The notes beneath the pieces were generated by a model. It was not told the DNA's origin. It saw nothing but the letters and a program-made list of their open reading frames with translations, and ran no database searches. The translations under genes were made by a program, and so were the position numbers. Source: Wallacemonas rigidus (taxonomy: Eukaryota; Euglenozoa; Kinetoplastea; Trypanosomatida; Trypanosomatidae). From it: a DNA stretch of 64,000 bases. Location of the stretch: contig JASAOL010000613.1 in assembly GCA_030849045.1 (NCBI GenBank), forward strand, positions 496,001 through 560,000, written 5' to 3'. Below are positions 55,457 to 64,000 of this stretch, piece after piece. Every line of letters begins with the position of its first letter. The first letter of the stretch is position 1.

Positions 55457-55885
55457 ATGCTGCGCTGCTGCCGTGCGCTGCAAGACGTTCCACGCCCAAA
55501 CGTGGAGCGCCGTCCGCGGCGGCGCGATAAGAAGAAGGGGAAAAGCTCCATTAAGCCTGGGATGCCAGATATGCCCAAGAGTGCGGGTGGCTACGTCTTC
55601 CAACAGCTGCGCCCGTGGCTGCCGATTCGCTGGCAGTACGGCTGGCGTTGGAACAGCCTGAAGGTTGGGTGGATTGCCGGTTGGCTCTCCTTGATTGGGT
55701 ACCTCGGCTACACTATGTTCTTTCGCTACACAGAAGAGGATATCGCCCAACAAGCGCAGCAGTTTACCTACGTGCGCAACGAAAAAGGTCAGGTCATCGA
55801 CATTGGCTTCAAGCCCATCGTGGACGCCGGTAAGCGAGCTCGCAAGCGTGTGGATCGCCTTCTGGACGAGAAAGAGGATGATTGA
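55457..55885 (+). CDS. Small single-span membrane protein, unknown function
   Basis: 142 residues. Residues 1-35 are very basic (RRPRRRDKKKGK) with Cys near the start. One membrane span is likely at ~68-89 (LKVGWIAGWLSLIGYLGYTMFF), preceded by a Trp/Arg-rich patch (RPWLPIRWQYGWRW). The C-terminal ~50 residues are charged and helical (YTEEDIAQQAQQFTYVRN, then KRARKRVDRLLDEKEDD). The basic N-terminus plus one span is common among small inner-membrane proteins of the mitochondrion, such as respiratory-chain accessory subunits, but the family is not recognised. The gene is supported by third-position GC bias and by a candidate acceptor at 55285-55286. Confidence 0.8.
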   Translation: MLRCCRALQDVPRPNVERRPRRRDKKKGKSSIKPGMPDMPKSAGGYVFQQLRPWLPIRWQYGWRWNSLKVGWIAGWLSLIGYLGYTMFFRYTEEDIAQQAQQFTYVRNEKGQVIDIGFKPIVDAGKRARKRVDRLLDEKEDD

Positions 55886-56547
55886 TACGCCACCGCTCTC
55901 CCTTCGCCATAAAAACGGACTCACAACGTGTCTTTCTCGCCTCGGTGCTGCGCTTGCTCCGGAAGTCGCACTCTGGTCTCTTGTCAGGCAACTATCGCCT
56001 TCTAGGAGAGAGGGGCTGTCCGGCCGTACTGCGCCCCCTTCACACACATTTAAGACACACACACAAACACCGTGACAGCGTCTTCTCGTATTGTCAACAA
56101 ACACCTCTTGCTGATTGTTCTCTCTCCTCACAGTACCAGTTTGCTGTGAAACACGGCCTTACGTACTCTGTATCGATGCCGACACGTGGCTACGTACATT
56201 CTGAGCCAGTCGATGATCAGCCATCCAGCCACAATGCGCGCTCTCACTTGTTACTTTTTCCCCACTCTTTGCTCCCCAACCTTGCTCCTTGATAAAGTGA
56301 TACGCAACGCTACTGTGCGTTCTGTGTCTCTCTACTATCTGATCCCTTTTTTTTTCTTGGTTTTTTTTTTTTCGTTGACAGTCCCGCCCACCGTTCGAAA
56401 CTGTCGACCCTAAGCCAGAGTGTTGCACGGGCCTCGGAGTCGCAGTCGGCGGCGCGCACCCGAGGACCCGTAGGCAATGCCAGCACCGTGTCTCGCACAG
56501 GGCTGCCGATTTCATCCACCACGGGCCTTGCCAGCGCAGGTCCGCTT
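55886..56547. other. Intergenic region with a coding-like open frame at its end
   Basis: No separate gene. Pyrimidine-rich tracts include T9 and T11 runs at about 56346-56355 and 56361-56372. From the predicted acceptor at 56380-56381 to the annotated ATG at 56548 the frame of the downstream gene is fully open and has coding-like codon use but no ATG. Confidence 0.5.
56380..56381 (+). promoter_or_regulatory. Predicted spliced-leader acceptor
   Basis: First AG after a long T tract (CTTGGTTTTTTTTTTTTCG). About 55 in-frame codons without a stop lie between it and the first ATG of the next gene. Confidence 0.55.
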
Positions 56548-57636
56548 ATGACTGTCGGCAGCAACGGCCCCCACGGTGCGGCGCCTAGCGGAAACGGCAC
56601 CGTCCCATTCAATGGCCTCTCGATGGCGCCGCGCCGCGGCAAGGACGGCAACACAACCATGACGCTCTTTGTGCGGAACACAGGCAGCACGACCCCAGGG
56701 GCGGCTTCCGGTACCCACAGTGCTCTCCTCACTGACAAGGATCCTGGACCGGACTTCGGCCTCGTACCCGACGCTGGCGACGCCGCCGATGACAGCAACG
56801 GAACGGACGTGGTGGAAGCCGTCGGCAATGCCCTGTCCGCCGCGGTCGATACGGTGACGGACAGCATTCCCGCCATCAGACGTGCTGCTCATCGTCCCAC
56901 CAGCATTGTCGCAGGTGTGTTCTTCTACTTTGTCCTCGTCATCGTGTACATGCTCTTTGAGGCGCGTCACATTCTTGGCGTCGAATTAGCGCTTCAATCG
57001 CTTCGCAACGATCGCCTCATTTCGATGAGCTCAAGCGTGACAGAGCAGTTACTGGCCAAAAACACTGCGCTGAACAAGGCACGTCAGACAGGAAATGTGT
57101 CAGAGGTCGAGCTCATCGCGCTTGAGGAGGAGGTATCTGCGCTGGACGAGCGGAGACTGACGCTTCTCAAGAAAATGGCGCAGCAAATGGCCTATTCTGG
57201 CCCCGTCGATGACATACAGTTTCTCATCGAAGAGCACGTGGCGTACGAGGAACTGGTCAAGAGTGTCGCTGCGCAGGAAACAGAGTGGGCTCGCGATGGG
57301 GAGGCTCTTAAACGAAGCATTGAGAGCCGCCGTCTCGATGTGGACGAAAAGGGTCGCCCTATCAATGAGCTTGCACTCGATTTTGATCGCTTCTTGTACG
57401 GCCTCGCCATCAACAAGTGGGAAGCAGAGCGCTTGGCTCAAAACACCACGGCATCGGAGTCGACAGTAGACATCTCGCCCATTATGAGCTCTGCCGAGAG
57501 CTTCATTTCATTTGATAAAGAGGTCAAAGCGAAGTCTCAATGGATGAGAGACGCGATTAGCCGTATTCGCAATAACCGCGTCTTGGCCCTTGCGTTCGTC
57601 AGCATCCTTGCGGTTGTCTATTTTCGCTTTGCATAG
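56548..57636 (+). CDS. Two-span membrane protein, C-tail anchored, unknown
   Basis: 362 residues from the first in-frame ATG. The N-terminal ~110 residues are Gly/Ser/Thr/Pro-rich. The first membrane span is ~118-137 (SIVAGVFFYFVLVIVYMLFEA). A charged helical region (~140-340) follows with heptad-like stretches (TEQLLAKNTALNKA, LEEEVSALDERRLTLLKKM). A second span forms the extreme C-terminus (344-362, VLALAFVSILAVVYFRFA), typical of a tail anchor. So the ~200-residue coiled middle lies between two spans, on one side of the membrane if both cross. It is not a SNARE: no R/Q layer motif is seen. The organelle is unknown. The open frame continues upstream of the ATG with coding-like composition, so the start is uncertain. 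Confidence 0.78.
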   Translation: MTVGSNGPHGAAPSGNGTVPFNGLSMAPRRGKDGNTTMTLFVRNTGSTTPGAASGTHSALLTDKDPGPDFGLVPDAGDAADDSNGTDVVEAVGNALSAAVDTVTDSIPAIRRAAHRPTSIVAGVFFYFVLVIVYMLFEARHILGVELALQSLRNDRLISMSSSVTEQLLAKNTALNKARQTGNVSEVELIALEEEVSALDERRLTLLKKMAQQMAYSGPVDDIQFLIEEHVAYEELVKSVAAQETEWARDGEALKRSIESRRLDVDEKGRPINELALDFDRFLYGLAINKWEAERLAQNTTASESTVDISPIMSSAESFISFDKEVKAKSQWMRDAISRIRNNRVLALAFVSILAVVYFRFA

Positions 57637-58429
57637 CGCGGCGATCGGTGCCAAGTTCAATGGTTCCCCACGTACCACAGTTCTACACCTGTACATATGA
57701 GAGGGGCCTTGATGCACCGGCTATCTTTTCGTCTTCCTCATTCTTCGCGTTCCTTGACTCGCTTGTTGGTCCGGTTGCCGCGACAAATAGTGCCTTTTTT
57801 TTCTATCGTTTTCTTTCTTTCTCTGTTTGCGTCGATTTGCTGCATCCTTGACACACGTAGTTTCGTGCCGTGACCACAAAAGCACTGTCTCTCATCCATA
57901 AGAATGTCAAGCGGATGGGTCTGTTTCTGTTCGAGCACCCTTTCTCTCTCCCCACCCGATAGCGATCTCTTCGCGAGCTGTGCTAGTGTACACAGCCAAC
58001 CGCCAAGGAGGGTAGAGAACTCTCCGATGTGCGCGAAATGCGAGCTAAAGAACTGTGTCGTTCGTCGTACCCTTCACACACTTCTACCGTGAATCGCTAT
58101 CATTTCTCCTTGTATGTGTGTATACTAACCCTGCGACAATCACGCGCGTCTGTTTCTCTTCGTCCACCCACTCTCCCCGGTTTTCTTGTGCCCTTTGTCG
58201 ACACCCGACCAACTGTTGTGGGAGGTGTGTACTGAAACGGTTTGAAAAGCAAAACAAAGCACAAAAGCACAAAGTGTAAGAGGCACGCAGAGAGTGAGAG
58301 TGAGTGAGAGTGAGTGTGAGTGAGTAAGAGCTGACAACATTGAGCGTCAGGAACACATATCCAGCATTCCTCCTTTGTTGGCGCAGCCATTGTGCGGGTC
58401 TGCCCGGTTTGAACATTCGGTATTGCAGC
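57637..58429. other. Intergenic region with GAGT repeats
   Basis: No gene is visible. Just upstream of the next gene lies an imperfect GAGAGTGAGT repeat at about 58290-58328. The frame of the next gene is open back to a TTG at 58340, but no ATG precedes 58430. Acceptor choice is unclear; the pyrimidine tract at 58168-58200 is followed by AG at 58223-58224. Confidence 0.45.
58290..58328. repeat. Imperfect GAGAGTGAGT repeat
   Basis: Purine-rich GAGT/GAGAGTGAGT units in tandem in the predicted 5' UTR of the downstream gene. Confidence 0.8.
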
Positions 58430-61000
58430 ATGCGTCAAAATGTTGTGCGCTTCTCGCAGCGCAGTCAGCCTCTAGGGCTTCAGCGGACGGTTTTGCTTAT
58501 GCGCTTCGACCGCTCAGGCGACACACAAGGTGAGCACACGAAGGCGGCACTCCGCCCCGACAGCCGCATGAACGTGCCAGAGAGCTTACGCCCGAAACCG
58601 GTTGCCACCAACTTCACACCTTTTCCTCTACCGACGTACGACGAGGCACTCGGCTTTGGCCCTGTGCGGTTTTCTGACATTCCCGATATTGAGGTCGCCA
58701 AGCAGCGCCAGGCCGCCGCAGCGTCGTCGAAACCACACGCGAGGACTGTGGACGCGGCTCTTTTAGACGATGACGTGTTGACGTCACTGGCGGCGGCGTC
58801 CCTGCAGGGTGAGCTGGCGACCAATGCCGGCGACAGTGTAGACGGCATGCAGACCGCAAGTAGTGGTCGCAGTGACCCTCTCGGTGGCTACCACGTGGCT
58901 GAGGCTCACTTCCCTGTGTTGGATCGCCTCGAATGTCACCGCAGCGTCGATGAACTACTGCAGCAGTTCCGTGATCGGCCTGTGAGGGAAGCCCGCACAG
59001 CGACCGTCTTGGATTTGGCATCGACGCTTCCTCGACAGACCGATGCAGAGATGGAGACAATGCTGTACGAGCTCGGACAGCTTTTTGAGCCGGCTGGAAA
59101 TGGACTTAACTTCATTGTGGGACGCGTCGCTAAGTTCGGGCGCCCGTACACGGTGACGTCCGAGCTTACCAAAGCCTACGTTCACCTCGTCAACGCACTC
59201 AGCGAGGAGCTTATGGCGTCACAGCCGGAGCGTCTGTGGCGCTCTCCATCATTGGTGGTTCAACTTGTTCACTTCCTTGCCCTCATCAAGATTCTGGAGC
59301 CGAACCGGTGGTACGCACAGAACGCCAACGCACCTCAGAACCGCGCGGACTACTCGCACCCGTCTGGCATCAACCTTCGCACGGCACACCACCACACCGG
59401 TGCATCGCTCGTTGACACGCTGCACCAAATCGTTGCTGGCGCGTTGGTTGAAGAGGACGACGGTGACGTGCCGGCGCGTAACCCCTTCTTGGCTAGCTGC
59501 ACAGACGTCCAGCTCGTGGATCTCCTTGCAGGTTTCGCAGGATTGATGCCAGACCGGAAGCCGCCCGGCGATGTCTCCGTTTCTGTCCTTCGCGAGTTGA
59601 GTGCGCGGTGGAGTTGCACCACCGACGCGCATGGGTCTGGCGCCGAGCCAGCGTTACTGGAGCGCCTGTACTTGATTCTGCGGTTGGCGGATATCAGCGA
59701 CGATGCCTGCTTGGCGCCGCTTTTACGGGTGCCGTGCGAGCCCGAGGCCACTGCTGCATGTGCGAAGGTGCTTGACTTTGCCGGCCGCCGCCCGCTTCTG
59801 ATGTCGGAGGCGGCCATGCGGGCCCCGCGAGGACCTGATTTCTTCGCCGCAGTGGCACGGGACAAGCGACCCGCCGTGCAGCAGATGGCGATGCAGATGC
59901 TGGAGGAGAGCGTGACCGCCGCGGTTGCACCACGCGAGGAGGGCGACAACAACGACGCTGCGAATGATCTCCTGCACGCGCTCCTTGACAGCGGCACCGA
60001 GCTGCTACTGAGTGTGAAGGACAAGACGGCTGCAGAGGCACTGTCAAAGCGGCTTCAGTGCAGCTGCCGTCTGCTCGCGCGGATGCCGCACATGTCCGTC
60101 GTGGCAAGGCGGCTGGCGGCGGAAGCGGCATCCGCTAACACACCTCACGCAGACGCTCTCCGCACCAGCTTCGTCACTCTCTTTGAAGGCAAACGCGTTC
60201 ACCCCATTCGCACCTTCTTCAAGGATGCCGATTACATCCGTGCCATGGACAACGTCTTTCTCTTGCACGCCTCTCTCGTTGAGCGCTCCGTGCATCAGCT
60301 GGTCTCCGCCGCCCGTCGACTGCGCACGGGCAAAGATACTATGCTCGTCACGACGCGGTGCCTCGCGGCCCTCGCGACGACAGCTCAGTACGGCGCGACT
60401 GCAAAGAAGCGCGAGCTGGCGAATCGAGCGCTCGAAATTGTGAGCTTCGAAGTGGAGAAGGGCCGTGCTGTTCTGCTCACACAGGACGAGGAAATTGCCC
60501 TGCACGACGCAGGCACGTACTGTAACGAGGACCTAATGCTGTGGACCGTCGCCGCGTTCCTTGCGCGGCACGTGCCGCTTGTGAAGGTGCACACGCTCAT
60601 GAGCACTAACGCCACTGCGCGTCGTCCCCATCATTTCCTCAAAGGCGAGCACAGCCCTCTTGCTGCACGTGCGGACTTGTACGACGCCAACACGCCCTTG
60701 CTGAGTGCGATGCGGAGCAAGGAGCTGCTCTCTGTGACGCACCACGCCCCCATGGAGCGTCACGTGCGCGACCGACGAAGCTCTCTTTTCTACGTGAATC
60801 CGATTCGTGCACGCTTCGTATACCGCCGTGACAGAGCACTCTTCGACAAGTACCACACCCCCGCGCGTAATCTTGCCCCGGGCTTCAGCCAAGGCGCCCT
60901 CGCGAGCGACTTACGTGGGCTGGGGTACTACACGCCCGATCACCCGCAGGTACCGTACCAACCACTCCCCACATCTGTTCAGAAGAACTTGAGACGGTGA
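58430..61000 (+). CDS. Large helical protein, probably mitochondrial, unknown
   Basis: 856 residues from the first ATG (MRQNVVRFSQRSQPLGLQRTVLLMRF), an Arg/Gln/Ser-rich, acid-free start that looks like a mitochondrial presequence. The body (~190-740) is alpha-helical with regularly spaced Leu/Ala-rich helices, as in helical-repeat proteins, but I cannot match it to PPR, TPR or HEAT consensus. The last ~110 residues are Tyr/Arg/Pro-rich (FYVNPIRARFVYRRDRALFDKYH, GLGYYTPDHPQVPYQPLP), a style common in kinetoplastid mitoribosomal and mitoribosome-assembly proteins. That assignment is inference only. No enzyme motif was seen. The gene is supported by length, codon bias and strand. Confidence 0.82.
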   Translation: MRQNVVRFSQRSQPLGLQRTVLLMRFDRSGDTQGEHTKAALRPDSRMNVPESLRPKPVATNFTPFPLPTYDEALGFGPVRFSDIPDIEVAKQRQAAAASSKPHARTVDAALLDDDVLTSLAAASLQGELATNAGDSVDGMQTASSGRSDPLGGYHVAEAHFPVLDRLECHRSVDELLQQFRDRPVREARTATVLDLASTLPRQTDAEMETMLYELGQLFEPAGNGLNFIVGRVAKFGRPYTVTSELTKAYVHLVNALSEELMASQPERLWRSPSLVVQLVHFLALIKILEPNRWYAQNANAPQNRADYSHPSGINLRTAHHHTGASLVDTLHQIVAGALVEEDDGDVPARNPFLASCTDVQLVDLLAGFAGLMPDRKPPGDVSVSVLRELSARWSCTTDAHGSGAEPALLERLYLILRLADISDDACLAPLLRVPCEPEATAACAKVLDFAGRRPLLMSEAAMRAPRGPDFFAAVARDKRPAVQQMAMQMLEESVTAAVAPREEGDNNDAANDLLHALLDSGTELLLSVKDKTAAEALSKRLQCSCRLLARMPHMSVVARRLAAEAASANTPHADALRTSFVTLFEGKRVHPIRTFFKDADYIRAMDNVFLLHASLVERSVHQLVSAARRLRTGKDTMLVTTRCLAALATTAQYGATAKKRELANRALEIVSFEVEKGRAVLLTQDEEIALHDAGTYCNEDLMLWTVAAFLARHVPLVKVHTLMSTNATARRPHHFLKGEHSPLAARADLYDANTPLLSAMRSKELLSVTHHAPMERHVRDRRSSLFYVNPIRARFVYRRDRALFDKYHTPARNLAPGFSQGALASDLRGLGYYTPDHPQVPYQPLPTSVQKNLRR

Positions 61001-61618
61001 CACCGTGACGTGACTGGTGCCTCTCTGGCGCACACGGACACACACCGTCGTGTGTGCTCCCCCTTTCCCCTCGTTTTCCTGTGCTTTGTCCTCTTGTGTG
61101 TATCGGCTCATTGCTCGTGCTACCCCTGCGAGGCGAATCTTCACAAACCTTTTTTTTTCTTTTTTTTTTTTGGCTGAGTTGCAGACGAACCGGCCTGTGC
61201 GCAGCGAGGGCGTGTGCGGGTAGGTCAAAGATTGGCGTTACGATTGTTTTGTCTTGGCTGTGTGCGCGTCCTTCCCATAATTTAATCGACCCGTTTCTCC
61301 TGAAACCGCCTCGGTCTTGGCGCTTTCATTCGCTTACGCTGACTGAGGACAAATCGAGCTGGCTAGCCGGCATGGGCGTCTCTATGCTCTGCGGCTCCCA
61401 TCTTCCCCCACCCTCGTCGCTGTTTCTTGACTGTGTTGTCATCCACGCATGCAGGTTCTACGGACGGCTGCCCCAGTCGTTGCTCTGGAGCCTTTTCCAC
61501 CATTTGCACCTTCCTCCTCCTCTTCGTTCGAACATAACCACACGGCTCTTTTTCTCACACAGCCTCTCGCTGACCTTTTTTTTTTTTTTTACTTTGAGCT
61601 TGGCATCGGTTCTAGTCC
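61001..61618. other. Intergenic region
   Basis: No gene is visible. A short CACACAC/GTGTGTG hairpin lies at about 61038-61056. T runs occur near 61151-61170 and at 61576-61590, the latter followed by AG at 61597-61598, the likely acceptor for the next gene (5' UTR about 20 nt). Confidence 0.45.
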
Positions 61619-62260
61619 ATGTTTACGCAGTCGAAGAGTTCTACAGCACCAGGTGCGAACATGTTCGCGATGGGAATGGCACCTGCAGTGCAGACAGGCG
61701 ACAAACACGGCAAAGTCAAACCTCTCAGCCCCCAAGAGAAGTACCAGCAAGCGCTTGTGACAGCCAAGGTCTTCTGTGAAGACAGCGAGGCCCGTGTGAA
61801 CAAAGAGGTGCAGAACCTTCAGGCTGTTGCGGATAGCAGCTACTGGTTTTACGGGTACTTTGGGGCCAACATGGTCGCGACGATGGCCGCGAGTCTCATG
61901 ATTGGTAACCGCGTGGCCGCGTTTCGTCGCTACTGCGGCTGGATCGCGCTGGTAGGCGGCTACGGTGGTGGCAAGCTGTGCATGGGCTTCCACACAATGT
62001 ACCTCACCGCCAACGTGCTGAAGGCTGTGGAAAAGGAGCTCGTCGATGCAAAGCGCCTGGATGAGCAAACGCAGCACTCGATTCCGCAGTACAAGAATCT
62101 CATCCAGCGCTACACACAGATCACCTATAAGCTGAACCCTGGCACTCCCGAGGCACTGGCTGCCGCTGCTACCGAAAGACCACTTTCTGTCGATGAGCGC
62201 ACCGATGAACTCGTAGAGGCCTACATGAAACGGAGAGAGCAACTAAGCAAGATGAAGTGA
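61619..62260 (+). CDS. Two-span hairpin membrane protein, unknown function
   Basis: 213 residues. The N-terminal ~70 residues are polar with a helical stretch (SPQEKYQQALVTAKVF). Two closely spaced hydrophobic segments (~76-96, YWFYGYFGANMVATMAASLMI; ~106-127, with a GGYGGGKLCMG glycine-rich motif) form a helical hairpin. The C-terminal ~80 residues are charged and helical (VLKAVEKELVDAKRLDEQTQ; then ERTDELVEAYMKRREQL). No cleavable signal is clear. The layout suggests an organelle membrane protein, mitochondrial inner membrane or ER, but no family is recognised. The start is the first ATG after a strong acceptor; a second Met at residue 15 is an alternative. Confidence 0.82.
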   Translation: MFTQSKSSTAPGANMFAMGMAPAVQTGDKHGKVKPLSPQEKYQQALVTAKVFCEDSEARVNKEVQNLQAVADSSYWFYGYFGANMVATMAASLMIGNRVAAFRRYCGWIALVGGYGGGKLCMGFHTMYLTANVLKAVEKELVDAKRLDEQTQHSIPQYKNLIQRYTQITYKLNPGTPEALAAAATERPLSVDERTDELVEAYMKRREQLSKMK

Positions 62261-63226
62261 AACCGTGGCGGAGAAATCTCGCTTGTCCACGAACCTCACC
62301 CCTTTCCGGTGTTTGCAAAAAGGGTGAGGGGAGCGGACGCAGAGGGATCTTCTGAGAGTACGGAGAGCCAGTTCGAACAAGGAGAGAGCTGCGTGAAGTG
62401 GCAGACTCGCGCTGTGTTTTCCTCAGATGTACCCTCTTCTATCTCGTTTTCGCGCCTCGTTTGGCTCATCGTCTGGGAAGTGGCCTGCATTGAACTTCCG
62501 AGGGGGTCGTTACAATCCTGTTAACCACACAAATACAAGCACCTCCTTCCCCCCATTCACACACAAAACTAACATCAACTATCCCCCCCAAAAAAACAAG
62601 AGAGAGAGAGCGTGAAGAAGTGAGCTGCTGAGAGTTGGAGACGACCAGGAAGACGGGTGGCAGCACCCCGAGGAGACCTCCTTTACAGTCACACGTGCTC
62701 ACAATCGTGCTGCACAGCTTCGCGTTGTTTCCCATTATCCACTCTCTCACTGAGCATGTCGCGACTACTATGTGCCGGCAAATGGAAGATGTCGACGGGG
62801 GACGACCCAGCGAGGATGCACTCACAGGCAACGCGCTTTCGCACACCGGTGCTTGCCGCAGCAGTAGTCGTGTTGCCGTACATACGCTACTGCCACTACT
62901 CTCCCCTTCTGCGCTCACAATCATTTCCGTTTCGCTCCTCACTTTTTATTCCTTACTGTTCGCGCCTCCTGCTTGATGAGCAGCCTCGTCATTACTCTTG
63001 TGCTTCTCTGTTTCAGTGTGCTGACGTTGGCAGCGAGGGACTGTTCTTGATCTGCCACGTCTCCGCACAGTTACCCATCCCCTCTCTGGCCGATTCGGGT
63101 GCCCGTACGCGGCACATACACACACGCCCCACAAAAGGAAACTTCAAGGTTCCTCCCGCCTTTGTTCCTCGCTCTCATCAATTCAATCAGCGGATCACTG
63201 GTACTGAACCGAGTGGAGGAGAAAAA
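62261..63226. other. Intergenic region with a 3' UTR hairpin
   Basis: No gene is visible. A stem-loop at 62294-62329 pairs CCTCACCC with GGGTGAGG plus a few T-A pairs across a bulge. AG repeats lie near 62600-62610. The AG at 63189-63190 is the probable acceptor for the last gene (5' UTR about 37 nt). Confidence 0.45.
62294..62329 (+). other. Predicted 3' UTR stem-loop
   Basis: Left arm 62294-62301 (CCTCACCC) pairs with 62322-62329 (GGGTGAGG). Three further T-A pairs follow after an unpaired C. It begins 33 nt after the stop codon of the two-span membrane protein. Confidence 0.6.
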
Positions 63227-64000
63227 ATGATGAAAAAGCGGGAAAAGAAGACCGAGGCCGCGCTGGCGAATGGTCCAACAGTGTCGGGCCGACCTGGCGC
63301 GCAGGCGCAGTACTACACAGCGGATGAGATAATGCCCTATCTCACCGAAGAAGAGAAGGCAAGCCTGCGGCACGAGGTAATGACCAACCTTAGCAACGAG
63401 CTTGTACATGCAGAGGACTTGGAAGTGGCTGTGCCCCGACTTCTTCGCTCGTGCTGGACGGAGTCGAAAGAGCTGCGCCGCTCCATGAACTCCATTTCGT
63501 CGTCTCAACTTGTGGAGGCGCAGCGGGCACTTCAGGTTGTCGAGGGTGCGTTCAAGCAGGTGCAAGATCTCCGTGCTCTCTTTTTGAAACAAGGCGACCT
63601 CATCCAGGGCATGGGTGCCGACACCGCAAGCTACCGTCAACTTCGGAAATTACACTTTTTGCGTGATAACGTGACAGCAGTCATTAAGTGGTCTCTCGCT
63701 CTGAAGGAGGTGCGGTACGACAATTTGTTCGCCCTCGTCCAGCAGCGGCAGTTCCGATCCATGTACAAGCGACTGAAGCGTTTGCAGAACATTCGCAAAA
63801 CCGTCATCACGCGTGCTGGTGCGCAGTACCGCAGCTTCCAAGCCGTTTTCGAGCCCTACTTTTCGAAGCTCGACGCCGTGCTGACGCTATTTGTGGCTGA
63901 AGTGTTCGACCTTCTCGAACGGGATTCCATGAACGTAGCTGTCGCTCGCGCGATTGACGACGACGACGACACCGTTTCTGGTGGACATGGCGATGAAGAG
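63227..64000 (+). CDS. Exocyst subunit Sec6-like (EXOC3), 5' part
   Basis: The frame opens with two consecutive ATGs (63227 and 63230) and stays open to the end of the window: 258 codons visible, continuing beyond it. After a basic start (MMKKREKKTEA) the sequence is all helical: LTEEEKASLRHEVM, a Leu/Glu/Gln-rich stretch with LVEAQRALQVVEGAFKQVQDLRALF, then KEVRYDNLFALVQQRQFRSMYKRLKRLQNIRK and YFSKLDAVLTLFVAEVFDLLERD. This order (coiled N-terminus, a repeated L..a...l..Le.lr heptad region, then a F..l......lw..i...l block) resembles the N-terminal CATCHR region of Sec6, an exocyst subunit that tethers exocytic vesicles to the plasma membrane at the flagellar pocket. It ends in an Asp-rich stretch at the window edge. 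Other CATCHR subunits (COG, GARP) are possible. Confidence 0.6.
   Translation, partial: MMKKREKKTEAALANGPTVSGRPGAQAQYYTADEIMPYLTEEEKASLRHEVMTNLSNELVHAEDLEVAVPRLLRSCWTESKELRRSMNSISSSQLVEAQRALQVVEGAFKQVQDLRALFLKQGDLIQGMGADTASYRQLRKLHFLRDNVTAVIKWSLALKEVRYDNLFALVQQRQFRSMYKRLKRLQNIRKTVITRAGAQYRSFQAVFEPYFSKLDAVLTLFVAEVFDLLERDSMNVAVARAIDDDDDTVSGGHGDEE

Noticed and set aside
62635-62976. 113-codon frame before the Sec6-like gene
   Set aside because: Starts at TTG, no ATG start upstream of most of it, and T-rich composition at its end.

Overview
This window is nuclear DNA from a kinetoplastid, most likely a Leishmaniinae trypanosomatid (Leishmania or a close relative such as Leptomonas, Crithidia, Porcisia or Endotrypanum). 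The evidence is as follows. All 25 convincing protein genes lie on the + strand. None shows an intron. They are separated by 0.5-2.7 kb of pyrimidine-rich, dinucleotide-repeat-rich sequence, in which a polypyrimidine tract followed by AG (a predicted spliced-leader acceptor) precedes most starts. Kinetoplastid-specific genes are present: the guide-RNA-binding protein MRP1 and a tiny Lys/Ala-only histone H1 without a globular domain. Together these describe one polycistronic directional cluster. From memory, histone H1, MRP1 and cysteine desulfurase lie near one another on Leishmania major chromosome 27 and T. brucei chromosome 11; this was not checked here.

Layout. 1-11 kb: a possibly myristoylated protein of unknown function, a coiled-coil protein, eIF2B delta, and a RING-H2 protein ending in a CaaX box. 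11-16 kb: histone H1, a PTC7-like PP2C phosphatase, and an EIF1AD-like OB-fold protein. 16-23 kb: an FHIP (FTS-Hook-interacting, RAI16-like) protein, a JMJD4-like JmjC oxygenase, and a leucine-rich-repeat protein. 23-26 kb: a 2.7-kb stretch without genes that holds a perfect 15-bp inverted repeat. 26-35 kb: a Pro/Ala-rich protein with an ALPS-like helix and NPF/DPF motifs, IFT88, an unknown protein, and TSR2. 35-45 kb: a mitochondrial block of MRP1, a large protein that looks like a divergent MRP/Whirly relative, and a 1414-residue TPR protein with a presequence. 46-54 kb: an unusual NSF-type double AAA ATPase with a signal peptide, mitochondrial cysteine desulfurase Nfs1, and the nucleolar AAA ATPase NVL/Rix7. 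54-64 kb: three membrane or mitochondrial proteins of unknown function, a large mitochondrial-type unknown, and the 5' part of an exocyst Sec6-like gene that runs off the window.

The genes do not form one pathway, as is usual for kinetoplastid clusters. Several themes recur: translation and ribosome assembly (eIF2B delta, EIF1AD-like, JMJD4-like, TSR2, NVL), mitochondrial RNA metabolism and Fe-S assembly (MRP1, the MRP-like protein, TPR protein, Nfs1), and flagellar or vesicle transport (IFT88, FHIP, Sec6, the NSF-like protein, the ALPS/NPF protein). I saw no tRNA, rRNA, CRISPR array or intact mobile element.

The strongest candidates for something undescribed are two. The first is the NSF-type ATPase, whose cytosolic adaptor domain is replaced by a signal peptide plus an IPT-like domain and whose last 836 residues contain no cysteine, suggesting an AAA machine inside the secretory pathway. 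The second is the MRP/Whirly-like protein encoded directly downstream of MRP1.
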